Shown in pieces: positions 34,030-41,606 of a stretch of 64,000 nt of DNA. The notes under the pieces are model-generated. The model had not been told where the DNA came from. It worked only from the letters and a program-made list of their open reading frames with translations, and made no database searches. The position numbers and the translations under genes are program-made. This DNA is from Alicyclobacillus fastidiosus (lineage in GTDB: Bacteria; Bacillota; Bacilli; Alicyclobacillales; Alicyclobacillaceae), in contig NZ_CP104067.1 of assembly GCF_026651875.1 (NCBI RefSeq), forward strand, positions 992,001 to 1,056,000, given 5' to 3'. The first letter of the stretch is position 1. The number at the start of each line of letters is the position of its first letter.

Positions 34030-34227
34030 ATGTCGATCAGGAAGAAATCGCGTTATGTTGTTCTTGATTTGGGAAGTAGCATCAATCCTGATGATTTATT
34101 CGAAACAACGTCAATGTCATTTGAGGTTCGTAGAGCGGATAATCAAGAGCGACCCTATACAAGGTATTCCGTGAAGCGTGCTATACCGTGCAAATACGAG
34201 CAGGGAAAATTATACAGGTGGCATTAG
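34030..34227 (+). CDS. 65-aa small protein, family copy B
   Basis: 65 residues from ATG 34030 (SD GAGAGGAG). Paralogue of the gene at 33096 with about half of positions identical by eye; both cysteine-containing IPC motifs and KLY ending kept. Monocistronic here: a terminator follows within 45 bases. Function unknown. Confidence 0.75.
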   Translation: MSIRKKSRYVVLDLGSSINPDDLFETTSMSFEVRRADNQERPYTRYSVKRAIPCKYEQGKLYRWH

Positions 34228-34269
34228 AAGTCTAAAATGAAAATCAACTGAGACGTATCCTCCTTGCTA

Positions 34270-34297
34270 GCCCCTGCAACGATGCAAGGGCAATTTT
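34270..34297 (+). terminator. Terminator of the copy B gene
   Basis: GCCCCTGCA pairs with TGCAAGGGC (one mismatch) across ACGA, then AATTTTTG. Confidence 0.7.
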
Positions 34298-34430
34298 TGT
34301 TTCCAGGTGCAACGCGTGTGTTGTCATGTACAGTGTTTTGAGCGGCCCGATTTGAATTGTGTATGACGAAATCATTTACTAGGATCCATACCTATCGCCA
34401 AGTAATCCCTAAGGTTTAAGGCCGTTTTTC

Positions 34431-34640
34431 TTATTTAGTCGCATTTCTTGCTGTGTTGCCTAAAGAGTTTGTCGTACTACCAATCGCGTTTGTAGTACCC
34501 CCAATGGTATTCCCAACGGCGTTCGTAGCGCTACCAACTGCATTACCGGTACTATTTGCAGCCCTTTGTGCGCCTTCACCACAACCCGTTACTAATAAAG
34601 TGGGGAGGACCAAACAGACTATGAGCCTACGGACATTCAT
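34431..34640 (-). CDS. Small lipoprotein with Asn/Thr/Gly repeats
   Basis: 69 residues. Signal peptide with lipobox (RRLIVCLVLPTLLVTGC; Cys20), then a repeated pattern of about 11 residues: STGNAVGSATN, AVGNTIGGTTN, AIGSTTNSLGN. Such repeats resemble LEA-like or amphipathic helix repeats. It would be anchored at the outer face of the membrane. SD is weak; the start is the only ATG before the signal peptide. Confidence 0.65.
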   Translation of the reverse strand: MNVRRLIVCLVLPTLLVTGCGEGAQRAANSTGNAVGSATNAVGNTIGGTTNAIGSTTNSLGNTARNATK

Positions 34641-34899
34641 TCAATTGTCTACTTTACTGGCAATTCGCATAAATCACATTTTTATTTTTCCGTGTGACAA
34701 ACGTATTATGCATTTTATAAATAACAGCAATATTCTGAACTAAGGTTCTCATCTTGGGTTGGAGTATGTGTGTTAAATTAGGTTATGCGCGACTTTCCAT
34801 TGGCCAGAATTGGCGACTATACTTCGTGCTTCCATCTTCGTGAAAAGTAAGCCGGGCAACACCAACTTGTAATTGAAATTGTGGGTCAATTAGATACCA

Positions 34900-35325
34900 T
34901 TACTGAATATACTTTCTTCGAATATTTTCTTCTCGACGCTCGTTTATAAGGGATAGTAGCGCCTTCATGAACTTGAGGTTTCTTTGTACTGTGGGATCTT
35001 TAAACATTTTATACATACCAATCATGCCTACTTTAGAAGTGTCGCACTTGGCTCGTTTTTGTGCAGCATTAGCTAAAACAACGCCGTGTTCCAACCTATC
35101 CTGAATAGGTTCGATATCTCCGAACATGGATTTTTCTAGAATGTCCGTCATTTCGGTATCCTTTAGTAGTGATTGCGTTAGATCGTACATTGCAGAAGTG
35201 ATCTGCATCATTTCTGTTAGCTTTGGAAGCATGCGAATTGAAGTTTCAAGAAATTCTTTTACTTCTGGTTTCACTATTGAACCCAATATATCAGAATGAT
35301 TCTCATCAAATGGGTGTTCAATCAC
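34900..35325 (-). CDS. DUF1641-family protein
   Basis: 141 residues from GTG 35325 (AAAGG upstream). Pattern MLPKLTEMMQITSAMYDLTQSLLKDTEMTDILEKS, then a Gly-Val region and MIGMYKMFKDPTVQRNLKFMKALLSLI fits DUF1641 proteins (YrhD-like), which in some bacilli lie beside formate dehydrogenase genes. No such neighbour is seen here. Likely helical and cytosolic; function unknown. Confidence 0.7.
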   Translation of the reverse strand: MIEHPFDENHSDILGSIVKPEVKEFLETSIRMLPKLTEMMQITSAMYDLTQSLLKDTEMTDILEKSMFGDIEPIQDRLEHGVVLANAAQKRAKCDTSKVGMIGMYKMFKDPTVQRNLKFMKALLSLINERREENIRRKYIQ

Positions 35326-35392
35326 TTCGTATCACGCCTTTCACCGTAATTATGCGATAAAATTCTACAATCATACCTATCCCGCGCGGATA

Positions 35393-36175
35393 TCAAAAAT
35401 TGCTCACCTCATGAGTCTTGACAAACTGTTCTATTCGTTTATTCAATGCAGGGGCAGCTTTGGTCGGAATTTGATGCTTAATGTTTTGAACGAATGTCAG
35501 TTCACTGTTGGGCAGCCGGTCATGCAAGACGCGGCTATAGGAATGAAATCCATGGTCTTCAACTCCATACACAAGTAATACGGGAACGTGAATCAACTTC
35601 AGACGAGCTGTACAGTTATAATGAAGACTGGCTCGGTAGTATTGCTCCATGTTTTTTGGATTGCCCAGCTTTGATTCCTGGTAAGTTTTCCACATCAACC
35701 CTTTGGTATCTGAATTGCTCCACGATAGGGATAAAGCTAGTGGACGTATTGCACCAATTTTTGTGGATAGAATACCCAGCCGAATCCGAGTTGCCAGTCG
35801 AAAGTCATGTATTTCCGACATTCCACCAACTAAAATACCTCCTAAAGCTCGGTTAGGGTGTGTCAACAGAAACTCAAGCACGATGGATGCCCCAGTTGAG
35901 TAGCCACACAGATACGCCTCTTTGATCTCAAGGTGATCCATTAAATGTATTATGTCCTCAACGATGAGCGGATAGGTTATCGCTTGCTGAGAGGCTTGGC
36001 TTCTGCCGTGTCCCCGTATATCGAATCGAACGGTTAAAAAATTCCGTGATAATCCCTCCATCTGGTGAAGAAAACTTATGCTGCTTAATACAGGCGGGTG
36101 AACAAGGATAATCGGGGTTCCTCGTCCCATTTTTTCATAAAAAATATTTACGCCATTGAGTTGTGCACTTGGCAT
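35393..36175 (-). CDS. Alpha/beta hydrolase
   Basis: 260 residues from ATG 36175 (AGGTG 9 bases upstream; a GTG at 36187 lacks an SD). Fold markers: PIILVHPPVLSS (oxyanion side), RFDIRGHGRS, nucleophile in LCGYSTGAS, acid Asp in LLVYGVEDHG, His in QNIKHQIP. The substrate cannot be told; homologues include esterases, haloperoxidase-like and C-C hydrolases. It stands alone. Confidence 0.85.
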   Translation of the reverse strand: MPSAQLNGVNIFYEKMGRGTPIILVHPPVLSSISFLHQMEGLSRNFLTVRFDIRGHGRSQASQQAITYPLIVEDIIHLMDHLEIKEAYLCGYSTGASIVLEFLLTHPNRALGGILVGGMSEIHDFRLATRIRLGILSTKIGAIRPLALSLSWSNSDTKGLMWKTYQESKLGNPKNMEQYYRASLHYNCTARLKLIHVPVLLVYGVEDHGFHSYSRVLHDRLPNSELTFVQNIKHQIPTKAAPALNKRIEQFVKTHEVSNF

Positions 36176-36211
36176 TCGGGTCTGCACCTAATTTCGACTT
36201 TGGACTAATAA

Positions 36212-36742
36212 CTCTTACAGAAAGAGTCCCCAAAGCGCTCTGTTTTCATCACACTACAGCCAAAGGTTAGAAAACCAATCTACAAAAGATGGTGGGTTTA
36301 TCCCGTTGGTCTCGTGGTATTGCTCATCATTATCGGCGTTGCGAACGGGGGAAACAGTAACCCTAAAGCGTCCCAACCTGTGGTATCAGCTTCATCGGCC
36401 AGCACGCAAAGCACATCAACCAAACAAACTTCGGATCCTGTTCAAAAACAGTCTGCTTCACAACCTGACTTCACGATTAAAGTTACGGGTAGTTCCGGCC
36501 TACCGTTTTCCGGTGATGTGATGGTTGCTTCTTCAGATGGTTCGTCAAACTCTGAAACGATTTCCGCGTCTGTACCTAAAACCATTACGATTCAAAAGGC
36601 CGCAATGATTTCTGTTGTATTTCAGAATCAAGGAGCAACCGGATCGTTCAATGTAGCGATTTATCACGACGGAACATTAGTTAAAGAGGGATCAACATCA
36701 TCTCAGTACGGAGCAGTAACAGTTGCAAGCCAGTTGTATTGA
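36212..36742 (+). pseudogene. Membrane-anchored secreted protein, 5' end lost or unusual start
   Basis: The open frame runs from a stop at 36209 and encodes KVRKPIYKRWWVYPVGLVVLLIIIGV, a typical N-terminal anchor, then a Ser/Thr/Gln-rich linker and a beta domain (FTIKVTGSSGLPFSGDVMVASSDGS ... FNVAIYHDGTLVKEG). No ATG, GTG or TTG precedes the anchor; the first GTG (36314) lies inside the membrane helix and has no SD. Either the true 5' end was replaced or a rare start such as ATC is used. The fold resembles small secreted proteins of Firmicutes; function unknown. Confidence 0.55.
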
Positions 36743-36760
36743 CCCATTTTGTAACGGTTC

Positions 36761-36792
36761 AGAACCCCACCCTGCTACGGATGGGGTTCTGA
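36761..36792 (+). terminator. Strong hairpin after the secreted-protein gene
   Basis: CAGAACCCCA pairs perfectly with TGGGGTTCTG over a 12-base loop; only ATACCAGTTTT follows. Confidence 0.6.
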
Positions 36793-36992
36793 TACCAGTT
36801 TTATGAAATTTGTAGATCGATGTTTGCCCGGGGGCTCGTCTACAAATGATCTACAAAACCTCATGAATCACAGTGCTCTTCATGAATCAAGAATGCTTAT
36901 ATTGCGCTGTTTGTTGTCTTATGGAATATGGTAAATAGGACTAGTGGCACTCCGTACCGGGGATATTTAGCAAAAACGAAAGGTGAGACTTA

Positions 36993-37115
36993 GTGAGTAG
37001 GGGAGATAAGAAAGTCCAATTTGCGCCATATGTACCTATTTGGATAAAGGAAACAGTGGTCAGTAAAGGGATGAATCCTATGACAGCCATGGTTACCATG
37101 GGGGCGTCGTCGTGA
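36993..37115 (+). CDS. 40-aa ORF translationally coupled to the response regulator
   Basis: GTG 36993 with SD AAAGGTGAG (7 bases). It encodes SRGDKKVQFAPYVPIWIKET then SKGMNPMTAMVTMGASS and its TGA overlaps the next GTG (GTGA). No family recognised. The coupling implies a regulatory or partner role for the response regulator. Confidence 0.6.
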   Translation: MSRGDKKVQFAPYVPIWIKETVVSKGMNPMTAMVTMGASS

Positions 37116-37495
37116 AAGTACGTGTTCTGTTGGTTGATGATTCACGGGAGGCCCTGGAATTATTGGAGTTGTTGTATAGTTTTAGAAACGCCGATGTCGT
37201 GGGCACAGCTTTAAATTTCGAACAAGCCAAGGAGATCATTGAACGTAATAATATAGACATCATTTCTATTGACATTAATATGGGTGAATTTTGCGGTTTT
37301 GATTTGTGCCGTACTGTTCGTCGTACTAGACCTAACGTATTCATTACTATGTGTTCTGCTTCTGACAGCGAACAAGACCAGCGTATGGCGAATTCTTGTG
37401 GGGCTCATTATTATTTGCAAAAACCCATTGGATTTAACGATATAGATGAATTGATGAAGGCATATTTTTTATGGCTGGCCGGGCATAGGACATAG
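37112..37495 (+). CDS. Single-domain response regulator (CheY-like)
   Basis: 127 residues, GTG start. Receiver domain complete: acidic Asp9-Asp10 (LLVDDSREA), phospho-acceptor Asp54 in ISIDINMGEF, conserved Lys104 in YLQKPIGF. No output domain, so it would act by protein-protein contact. No histidine kinase is nearby in the island. The 40-aa coupled ORF is a candidate partner. Confidence 0.85.
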   Translation: MKVRVLLVDDSREALELLELLYSFRNADVVGTALNFEQAKEIIERNNIDIISIDINMGEFCGFDLCRTVRRTRPNVFITMCSASDSEQDQRMANSCGAHYYLQKPIGFNDIDELMKAYFLWLAGHRT

Positions 37496-37547
37496 AAGTA
37501 CTTGTTTCTGGCGGTTGATGTAGAGTTCCCCCTGGTTCATTAGGCGC

Positions 37548-37581
37548 CCTGTCTTCAAAAAGCAGGGCTTATTTTATTTTG
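37548..37581 (+). terminator. Terminator of the response-regulator unit
   Basis: GCCCTG with CAGGGC across an A-rich loop, then TTATTTTATTTT. Confidence 0.75.
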
Positions 37582-37673
37582 TGAGTGTTGATAAAATGTG
37601 AAGGATACATATGCATTGACGACATATGATTTTATGAGTAACTTGGTGTAAAAAGTAAATAAAGGGTGATGGC

Positions 37674-37775
37674 ATGTTTTACTGTCTGAGATGCCAATGT
37701 CTTGTACCAAGAGAACGTGCTCAATGGATTTATCGTACGGGGTTTCGAATTGTTAAGGGAAACGCTTTCATTTAG
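37674..37775 (+). CDS. 33-aa Cys-containing peptide
   Basis: ATG 37674 with SD AAAGGGTG. FYCLRCQCLVPRERAQWIYR then GFRIVKGNAFI; the CLRCQC cluster looks like half of a zinc ribbon. No family recognised; too short to be certain. Confidence 0.45.
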   Translation: MFYCLRCQCLVPRERAQWIYRTGFRIVKGNAFI

Positions 37776-37873
37776 GCAGGTGTGGTGAGAATCTTTGTTC
37801 AACTCTAGACAAAGTTGAGGTTTGGCAGGCGTAAAAGTAGCGCAAGTTTTCAGTTTCGAGCTGGAGGCGACGA

Positions 37874-37927
37874 TTATTTTTCCGGCACATCATACCTCAC
37901 GAGTCCCCCGTCCTCCCTCTCCATCCA
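37874..37927 (-). pseudogene. C-terminal remnant of the 69-aa family (copy 3, part)
   Basis: Minus strand WMEREDGGLVRYDVPEK-stop aligns with the end of copy 1 (WMEMKDGALVRYAVTRR-stop). The matching N-terminal start with its leader hairpin lies at 38388-38463, so the copy was split by the intervening segment. Confidence 0.6.
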
Positions 37928-37942
37928 CTGTGAAAGTAAAGA

Positions 37943-37974
37943 GCACCTCGACTCACGTGGGGCGAAGTGCTTTT
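37943..37974. terminator. Bidirectional terminator
   Basis: GCACCTCG with CGAAGTGC (one G-T), T-rich on both sides (TTTTA to the right, TCTTTAC on the complement). It closes the minus gene at 37988. Confidence 0.6.
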
Positions 37975-37987
37975 ATGAATCAACGCA

Positions 37988-38200
37988 TTATACAGCGACA
38001 TTTTCGTTGCTTTTATCAGACTGTGAGATGATCTCCACGTACTTCATTGAGCCCCTGTGTACGATACGAGTCGAACCAGACAGTTTCTTTTCTTGTCTCT
38101 CGACGAAACGTTCTAACAATGGGACGCCGCCTAACAGGGCAAAACCAAGGATGGCGAGTTTGGTAAATACGATAAAGTACATATAAATCGGCGCTGTCAT
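37988..38200 (-). CDS. 70-aa membrane protein
   Basis: ATG 38200 behind AAGGGGGTTGG. One N-terminal hydrophobic helix (YMYFIVFTKLAILGFALLGGVPLL) then a soluble basic part (ERFVERQEKKLSGSTRIVHR). The good SD and following terminator support it. Unrecognised. Confidence 0.6.
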   Translation of the reverse strand: MTAPIYMYFIVFTKLAILGFALLGGVPLLERFVERQEKKLSGSTRIVHRGSMKYVEIISQSDKSNENVAV

Positions 38201-38387
38201 TTAGACCAACCCCCTTGTTACGATATCGTTTGACGCTGTGATTATAACGCCGTATTGGGGGTAATACAGAGGTGAAATCAAGTGTTTGAGGATTTGTAAA
38301 AAAATGTTGATAATATGTTCATTAATTGTATTAACTTCGGACACATAGATGAAAAATTGCAACAGATGGTCAACAGGTCATAAGCCA

Positions 38388-38463
38388 TCACATACTCCTT
38401 AAATGAGGCCTGTATGTAGCCATGTTGCTACAAAAAGAAAAACCGCCCTCTGTGCAGGGGCGG
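38388..38463 (-). pseudogene. Leader and N-terminal remnant of the 69-aa family (copy 3, part)
   Basis: Leader hairpin CCGCCC/GGGCGG (38458-38463, 38443-38448) and T-run as in copy 1, a decayed SD (TGTAG for GGAGG), then ATG GCT ACA TAC and a stop after 11 codons at 38388. The upstream promoter-like block (to 38516) is also kept. Confidence 0.6.
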
Positions 38464-38522
38464 ATAAAATAAGGGCCACGATACATAATACACTACTTGG
38501 GTACTGTTACAATCCCATATAC

Positions 38523-38555
38523 CGCGTCTGTTGGTGATGACTAGGCGCGGTTTTC
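38523..38555 (+). terminator. Hairpin between the CotD-like gene and the family leader
   Basis: CCGCG(TC) pairs with GGCGCGG around GTTGGTGATGACTA, followed by TTTTCTG on the plus strand. Confidence 0.5.
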
Positions 38556-38561
38556 TGTTAA

Positions 38562-38759
38562 TTAGTATCCTCGACGGCACCCTGGGCATCCAGGATCCAC
38601 TACGACGTTTCGTGTCATTGGTACATAATAGTGCCGCGGTACATTTACAATTACGTGGCGGTTAACATTCACGATAGGATGGATATATGGTACCTCTCGT
38701 GGACTGTAACAGTTCCGCACATTATAAAGCGGTGGGCAAATGTGAGCAGGACATCTCAT
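38562..38759 (-). CDS. CotD-like spore coat protein
   Basis: 65 residues from ATG 38759 (GGAGGTG 8 bases before; a longer frame to 38813 lacks an SD). Rich in Cys, His, Tyr, Pro and Arg: RCPAHICPPLYNVRNCY, IVNVNRHVIVNVPRHYYVP, DPGCPGCRRGY. The alternation of HVxxHVxRHYY resembles inner coat protein CotD of bacilli. Presumably expressed in the mother cell (known for the family). Its 3' end is duplicated at 28829. Confidence 0.6.
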   Translation of the reverse strand: MRCPAHICPPLYNVRNCYSPREVPYIHPIVNVNRHVIVNVPRHYYVPMTRNVVVDPGCPGCRRGY

Positions 38760-39025
38760 TGCATACACACCTCCATCGATCCATGGTATGAAGTAGTACA
38801 TGAAGACGGGCATCAGAATGAAACCGACGTTAGCCTGCTACAGAAGTACAAATGAATTGGCTCATCCTGGCCCGCTGTCTTTCAACGTGTATATTGTCTA
38901 ATGTCTCGCGCAAGTTATAGTAACTGCGCCGTCATCAATGGTGATCAAATGACACGTTATAAGTCCCCGTAGGAGTGTTATTCTAGCCTGGTTTCTCGGC
39001 GGCCTACAGCAAAGCCTACGAAGAG

Positions 39026-39256
39026 GTGAGTGCTTGAGAAAGTCAAAGAGCACTTGGAGCACCTGATGTCATTATTGGCGCTATATCCGCGGTTAGTCTT
39101 TTGGCTGTCTTCCTTATTGCAATTTACCTATCCCATCAAGACATCCTACTCGCAAAAGATGCCCAACAGGCCGCAAACGAGTCCGACGAACCTTTTCAAC
39201 AGATACGCTCATGGTTTTCACAAATTGTTCATGATTTCACCGCTTCTCGCCAGTGA
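39026..39256 (+). pseudogene. Broken small membrane-protein gene
   Basis: Frame GTG AGT GCT TGA then ESQRALGAPDVIIGAISAVS and LLAVFLIAIYLSHQDIL, ending at 39256 (76 codons). A C-to-T change (CGA to TGA) at 39035 would explain the break; alternatively the start is the GTG at 39030 in another frame plus a shift. The membrane helix and acidic tail (AANESDEPFQQIRSWF) are plainly protein-like. Confidence 0.5.
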
Positions 39257-39844
39257 GGTGAGCAATGAATTTTATACCGTGTGAATGGGAATACTGCGTA
39301 TCCCTGATACAGCTGCTGCAATATCATATAGCCGTGCCCAATTGGTGATAGTACCGAATGGGCACGGCTGTTGGTGTTTAACGGAGCCCATCGAATTTGT
39401 CACCAAATGAAGATAGCAGCAGGTTAGAATTTTTAATCCGTTCCCGGATACATTACGAGCGACCCAGAACAGGGATATCCGTTCATTTCGGCACTATGGA
39501 CGGATGCCCCCTCCTTTTGTAGGCCGCGCTAGCCAACATGGGTCACCGGTGAGCGCGGTTTTGTTGTGCTGTGACCGGTTACCACAACACCTCAAAAACG
39601 TTGTATTCGGGTCTATTTCATGATTTCTACAGTTGTGAAAATCAACCGTAGGCGGACGATAAATCTGGCCGAAATTTTATTTCGAGACCCGAAGATTAGC
39701 AATCGATTTGCACGGTGCCGCAATACCTTCATAGCGACATGCGAAAAACCCTGATATGATAAGGGCTTTGACCGATTGCTCTAGTCTGAGTCTACAAATG
39801 TAGAATCATTGACGAGGTTCGGTCAATGACCACCTGTAAAATCG
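39257..39844. other. Region without a gene; three hairpins
   Basis: Contains AGCCGTGCCCA/TGGGCACGGCT (39331-39371), CCGCGCT/AGCGCGG followed by TTTT (39525-39560), and TCATTGAC/GTCAATGA (39806-39829), the last a likely terminator for the minus-strand GNAT gene. No ORF with an SD was found. Confidence 0.5.
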
Positions 39845-40402
39845 TCATAATTCCTGCACATATAACACGCTTGTCCGCTGCTCCTCCCACGCTCTCCGCC
39901 GCAAGAACCTGTACCAGGGGTCATCGGTCATGGACATCGTCACTTGTGTCGAGGGCCAGGGCAGGTTGTGCATCGCCCTGCGCGCGGGAACGTTTTGTTC
40001 TTCCACCACGAAAACGAGGAACTTCGCACCATAGACGTCCCTGGCCAGGCGACGTTGATGGCGCTTCACCTCTACGTTGTGCCCTTTTCCACGACTTGTG
40101 AGCACAAGGTAGGTGCCGGCCTCAGCTGCTTGGATTCCTTTCGGCGCAAAGGTCGCATCGACGACGGCGACGGTCGTGAAACCGATGGCGTCTCCACCTT
40201 GTGCCCTGCGGACGAGTTCCAACCGGCCTGTGCACAGCGTAACCCGCGCTGACCAATCGGCGACAAAGCGACGACAGAGGGGCAGGTTGCAGAGGGTCGC
40301 AGGCCACCTCCCATCGTCGTGAGCGGCTTGGTACAAGGCGGTGAATTGATCCGTGTCGGCAAGTTCAAATCGCAAGTTATCTGGATACAAGTTATCGGTC
40401 AT
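39845..40402 (-). CDS. GNAT-like acetyltransferase
   Basis: 185 residues from ATG 40402 (GGGGA SD). The core AGTYLVLTSRGKGHNVEVKRHQRRLA resembles the V/I-x-x-x-x-RGxGxG acetyl-CoA loop and ARDVYGAKFLVFVVEEQNVPARRAM the later GNAT motif with Asn. Similarity is moderate, so class is likely but not certain. It is transcribed away from two XRE regulators, with an inverted repeat between. Confidence 0.6.
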   Translation of the reverse strand: MTDNLYPDNLRFELADTDQFTALYQAAHDDGRWPATLCNLPLCRRFVADWSARVTLCTGRLELVRRAQGGDAIGFTTVAVVDATFAPKGIQAAEAGTYLVLTSRGKGHNVEVKRHQRRLARDVYGAKFLVFVVEEQNVPARRAMHNLPWPSTQVTMSMTDDPWYRFLRRRAWEEQRTSVLYVQEL

Positions 40403-40441
40403 CGGAATTTCCCCAATTGTGAAAAAAATTCTACCGATCCC

Positions 40442-40474
40442 CTACGATTTCTGGTATTCTTTACGCAATCGTAG
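40442..40474. promoter_or_regulatory. Probable operator in the divergent promoter
   Basis: Perfect inverted repeat CTACGATT (40442-40449) and AATCGTAG (40467-40474), centres 25 bases apart, enclosing TATTCT, which fits a -10 box. It is the likely binding site of one of the adjacent XRE proteins. Confidence 0.6.
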
Positions 40475-40495
40475 AAAATACTTGGAGTGGTTCGC

Positions 40496-40708
40496 TTGGG
40501 AGAACTAGCTCGGCGGTTAAAATACTATCGAAAAATGCGCAATTTGTCAGTGCGCCAATTGGCTCACCTCGCTAGGGTGAGCGTTAGTTACGTCTACGCC
40601 ATCGAGTCCGGCGCGAGGGGGAGCAACGCCGCGAAACTAGGTCAGATTGCGGAAGCGCTGGGCGTGCGGTTAAGCGATTTGTGGGGAGACACGGAACATC
40701 ATGAGTGA
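40496..40708 (+). CDS. XRE-family regulator, HTH only
   Basis: 70 residues from TTG 40496 (GGAG 8 bases before; GTG 40487 overlaps the SD). Clear Cro/CI helix-turn-helix: LARRLKYYRKMRNLSVRQLAHLARVSVSYVYAIESG ... KLGQIAEALGVRLSDLW. Overlaps the next regulator by eight bases, so both form an operon and probably self-regulate through the repeat upstream. Confidence 0.85.
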   Translation: MGELARRLKYYRKMRNLSVRQLAHLARVSVSYVYAIESGARGSNAAKLGQIAEALGVRLSDLWGDTEHHE

Positions 40709-41282
40709 ACCTTGGAACCATTTGCGCGCGTCGCGAGAGGCGGTCGGTTGGACGCAGGGGGACGTCGCTCGGGGGATTGTCGCGCAGTCACACTATTCAC
40801 TCATCGAACAGGGCGTGCTCGTGCCCAGCGACAAAGTCGCCGCGCAATTGGCGATGCGCCTGCGCATCCAAGTGGATCGGTGGGGTGAACAATGGGTGCC
40901 CTATCGGCGCGCATTCCAAGCCAGGCAGCGATGTTGGAGGTCATTTGCCAAGGACGGCTTCATCGCGCCTGAGCACCTGTGCGCACTTCGCGACGCCACA
41001 CTGCTCGTCGATTTCGAATGCTATGCGCAGTACCTCGACGTATCGACCGCGAGTCCGGAGGTCGCTTGTCAGCGCCTGGCGAATGCGCGTCGACAACTGT
41101 GTAGCATTCGCGCAATGCACGTGCCACAACGCATGCGGCAGTGGGGGGACATTCGGTTGCGGATTGTGCTCGCGATGGTCGAATCGCAGTTGCAGAAGCG
41201 GTTGGATAGACACCAGGCGGCGACGGCCTGGGCGCTTCGCGCGAATCGCATGATGCACGAAGTGCCGGCATTTTGGCATTGA
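40701..41282 (+). CDS. XRE-type regulator with helical C-terminal domain
   Basis: 193 residues. N-terminal HTH (LRASREAVGWTQGDVARGIVAQSHYSLIEQGVLVPSDKVAAQLAMRL) and a C-terminal helical, TPR-like part (YAQYLDVSTASPEVACQRLANARRQ ... KRLDRHQAATAWALRANR). The layout resembles Rgg/TPR-type regulators in miniature. Ligand unknown. Confidence 0.7.
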   Translation: MSEPWNHLRASREAVGWTQGDVARGIVAQSHYSLIEQGVLVPSDKVAAQLAMRLRIQVDRWGEQWVPYRRAFQARQRCWRSFAKDGFIAPEHLCALRDATLLVDFECYAQYLDVSTASPEVACQRLANARRQLCSIRAMHVPQRMRQWGDIRLRIVLAMVESQLQKRLDRHQAATAWALRANRMMHEVPAFWH

Positions 41283-41355
41283 CGGTCCATTTTAAGCCTA
41301 CGAGTCCACTTCTTTCGCAGGAAATGTGTACAATGAGGTGAAGGAGATGGTGTGC

Positions 41356-41541
41356 GTGGATACTTCTGAGAGGGTCGGTTATCGTGATGCAGTCCGGCAG
41401 GTACACAGGGCGTTCGAGCATCGGATTCACCATTTGCAGGAGGCACTGAAGGTTGCGAGCGGCGACAAGGCAATTGAAATCAAGCACCGGATAGACGAAA
41501 TTGAACATTTGATGGAAATTGTCGATTCACTTCATCGCTAG
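41356..41541 (+). CDS. Small helical protein
   Basis: 61 residues from GTG 41356, picked because AAGGAG (41341-41346) is 9 bases before; the frame is open from 41326. Entirely helical and charged (YRDAVRQVHRAFEHRIHHLQEALKV, AIEIKHRIDEIEHLMEIV). TACAAT at 41329-41334 could be the -10 box. Not recognised. Confidence 0.55.
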   Translation: MDTSERVGYRDAVRQVHRAFEHRIHHLQEALKVASGDKAIEIKHRIDEIEHLMEIVDSLHR

Positions 41542-41606
41542 GATCGCACAAGAGAGTTTGTTACAATGCTATGTAGTACGCTGCTGCTGTAAAGGGTGAA
41601 AGCTAC

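Noticed and set aside
34453..34743. 96-codon plus-strand frame rich in Val/Pro/Ala
   Set aside because: Antisense of the repeat lipoprotein, whose signal peptide and lipobox are clear.
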